DNA of 7,087 nt from Desulfovibrio sp. (GTDB lineage: Bacteria > Desulfobacterota > Desulfovibrionia > Desulfovibrionales > Desulfovibrionaceae). Location: the NCBI GenBank assembly GCA_022837365.1, contig JALHHV010000112.1, positions 1-7,087 on the forward strand, in the 5' to 3' direction. The notes beneath the pieces were generated by a model. The model was given only the letters and a program-made list of their open reading frames with translations, was not told the origin of the DNA and did no database searches. The translations under genes were made by a program, and so were the position numbers. Positions 5,525-7,087 of this stretch are shown here, piece by piece; within the stretch, counting starts at the first letter, position 1; each line of letters begins with the position of its first letter.

Positions 5525-7087
5525 ATGTACCTGCGGGAGACGAGGCGGACGAACAAGGACGGCACGGTGGTGCGGTACCTGCAACTCGCCCACAACGAAC
5601 GCCACCCGGTCACCGGGGCGCCCACCGCGAAGGTGATCCACAACTTCGGGCGGGCGGACCAGGTGGACCGGGACGCGCTGGCTCGGCTGGTGTCCTCCAT
5701 CTCGAGGGTGCTGGGCCCCGAGCAGCAGGTGGTCAACTCGGCGCAGGCCGCGGGTGCCGGTGAGGTCGAGGTGTTGGAGTCCCGCCGGATGGGTGGGGCC
5801 TGGATCCTGGACAGGGTCTGGGAGCGTCTGGGCATCGGGACCGCGATCCGCCGGGCCGCGAAGGGCCGGAAGCTGGATCCCGACGTGGTGGAGCGGGTGC
5901 TCTTCGCGCTGGTGGCGCAACGAGCCCTGGAGCCGGCCTCGAAGCTCGCCGCCACCCGGTGGGTGGGCGAGCGGGTCTGGATCGAGCACCTGCCCGCCCT
6001 GTCCGATGACCAGGCCTACCGGGGCATGGACTTCCTGCTGGACGCTCTTCAGGAGATCGCCGCCGAGGTGTTCAACACCGTGGCCACCCTGTTGAACCTG
6101 GACCTGGACATCGTGTTCGTGGACACCACGTCCACCTACTTCGAATCGGATCGGGAGGACGAGCACTCCGAGACCGCCGCGGCAGCCACCGATGACGAGG
6201 TGTCCAACCCGACCGAGTCCGGGGTGCGGGCGTTCGGGCACTCCAAGGACCACCGGGAGGACCTGCCCCAGGTGGTCATCGCGATGGCCGTGACCCGCGA
6301 CGGGGTCCCGGTCAGGTGCTGGACCTTCCCCGGGGACACCCCGGACACCTCCATCATCCGCACCATCAAGGACGACCTGGCGGGGTGGAACCTGCACCGC
6401 ATGGTCTGGGTCGCCGACCGCGGCTTCGCCTCACAGACCAACCGGGCCTACCTGACGCGCGGGGGTGGGCATTACATCCACGCTGAGAAGCTGCGCCACA
6501 CCAACACCGAGGCTGCCGCGGCGTTGGCCCGTCCCGGCCGGTACAAGGCCGTGGCCGACAACCTCCGGGTGAAGGAAGTCCACGTCGCCCCCGGCGGCAA
6601 GGGCGACGGCGACGCGGGAGCCCGCGCGGTCCGGTTCGTCATCTGCCACAACCCCGAACAAGCGGACCGGGACGCCGCCGTGCGCGCCAACCTCGTGTCT
6701 CATCTCGAAGGGTTGATCGCCGGGTCCGACGGGTGGACACCACGGAAGCGGGACGAGTTCGTCGGGTCGTTGAAGGGCAAGCCCGGCCTGAAGAGGTTCC
6801 TGCGCCGCACCCCCTCCGGGTTGCTGCGCATCGACCACAAGGCCATCAAGACCGAATCCCACCTGGACGGCAAGTGGCTGCTCCGCACCTCCGACCCCAC
6901 CCTCACAACCGAGGACCTCGCAGCGGCCTACAAGCAACTCCTCCAAGTGGAGAACGGGTGGCGCGACATGAAAGGCCACCTCGGACTACGCCCGGTGTTC
7001 CACCACCGTCAAGACCGCATCCGCGCCCACGTCCAACTCTGCGCCCTCGCCCTCCTGCTGATCCGGGTGGTTGAGAACACCACCGGG
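5525..7087 (+). CDS. IS1634-type DDE transposase, C-terminus beyond the window
   Basis: The gene encodes the enzyme that would cut and join the ends of its own insertion sequence. The visible 521 residues are uninterrupted and reach the right edge without a stop. The N-terminus MYLRETRRTNKDG...RYLQLAHN and ...KVIHNFGR is the typical opening of IS1634-group transposases (IS4 superfamily, RNase H fold). The catalytic triad is clear: D200 in VFVDTTSTYFE, D298 in VWVADRGF, and E476 in a Y469...E476-R480-K483 signature (QVENGWRDMK). About 178 residues separate D298 and E476, as expected for the insertion domain of this group. GHSKDHREDLPQVVIAMAV (about 231-249) is another family block. LGLRPVFHH and RIRAHVQLCALALLL follow the glutamate, as in relatives. 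Little of the protein should be missing. I place the start at ATG 5525 because family similarity begins there. GTG 5480 has the better ribosome-binding site. The gene looks intact so far and points away from the array. Confidence 0.92.
   Translation, partial: MYLRETRRTNKDGTVVRYLQLAHNERHPVTGAPTAKVIHNFGRADQVDRDALARLVSSISRVLGPEQQVVNSAQAAGAGEVEVLESRRMGGAWILDRVWERLGIGTAIRRAAKGRKLDPDVVERVLFALVAQRALEPASKLAATRWVGERVWIEHLPALSDDQAYRGMDFLLDALQEIAAEVFNTVATLLNLDLDIVFVDTTSTYFESDREDEHSETAAAATDDEVSNPTESGVRAFGHSKDHREDLPQVVIAMAVTRDGVPVRCWTFPGDTPDTSIIRTIKDDLAGWNLHRMVWVADRGFASQTNRAYLTRGGGHYIHAEKLRHTNTEAAAALARPGRYKAVADNLRVKEVHVAPGGKGDGDAGARAVRFVICHNPEQADRDAAVRANLVSHLEGLIAGSDGWTPRKRDEFVGSLKGKPGLKRFLRRTPSGLLRIDHKAIKTESHLDGKWLLRTSDPTLTTEDLAAAYKQLLQVENGWRDMKGHLGLRPVFHHRQDRIRAHVQLCALALLLIRVVENTTG
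5525..7087 (+). mobile_element. Insertion sequence, IS1634 type, partial (minimal extent)
   Basis: The transposase identifies an insertion sequence whose right end is outside the window. Its left terminal inverted repeat must lie within 5354-5524, but without the right end it cannot be matched, and no target-site duplication can be tested. The element therefore begins at most 171 bp from the last CRISPR repeat. It lies in, or immediately beyond, the leader. Confidence 0.8.

Noticed and set aside
5474..6397. A 307-codon minus-strand open frame opposite the transposase
   Set aside because: It is antisense to a transposase with clear catalytic motifs. Its Gly/His/Val/Pro-rich product resembles no family I know, as expected for the mirror of high-GC coding DNA.
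6431..6979. A 182-codon minus-strand open frame and smaller frames on both strands inside the transposase
   Set aside because: They are out-of-frame shadows of the high-GC transposase gene, with no independent start signals or recognisable motifs.
5525..7087. Possible self-targeting spacers against the adjacent transposase
   Set aside because: I compared several spacers with the transposase gene by eye and saw no extended match. A full search is needed to exclude one.

Overview
The window is high-GC DNA, most likely from an actinomycete. That is inferred from the base composition, from the GC-rich type I-E-style CRISPR repeat, and from the close fit of the single protein gene to IS1634-type transposases of actinobacteria. 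No taxonomic marker gene is present, so the genus is not claimed.

Positions 1-5353 are almost entirely one very long CRISPR array. Counted by hand, it has 88 copies of a 28-bp repeat that look identical by eye, separating 87 complete spacers. Positions 1-9 are probably the end of a further spacer, so the array runs off the left edge. The unit length is 61 bp (28 + 33) with three exceptions: spacers of 45, 32 and 31 nt. Repeat architecture (CCCCGC / GCGGGG stem, GTCGTC start, TCATCC end) matches type I-E arrays read on the MINUS strand. The leader and newest spacers are therefore at the right end (about 5353) and the oldest at the left. No cas gene is in the window. Below, spacers are numbered S1 (left, oldest) to S87 (right, newest).

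Positions 5354-5524 are a 171-bp gap. It must hold the array leader, the left end of an insertion sequence, or both. It contains two sets of short tandem direct repeats and a good ribosome-binding site.

Positions 5525-7087 are an IS1634-type DDE transposase gene on the plus strand, open to the right edge (521 codons visible, no stop). It points away from the array. The element therefore lies on the leader side, where new spacers are added, where pre-crRNA transcription should start, and where cas genes would often be found. This may have separated the array from its cas operon or promoter.

I do not see a new kind of system. The interest is inside the array: two spacers that differ almost only at synonymous codon positions (repeat acquisition from related targets), a duplicated repeat-spacer unit, a spacer enlarged by a 12-bp tandem duplication, a spacer that looks like an intrinsic terminator, a spacer able to pair with the adjacent repeat, and a change in the first base of the spacers from old to new half.
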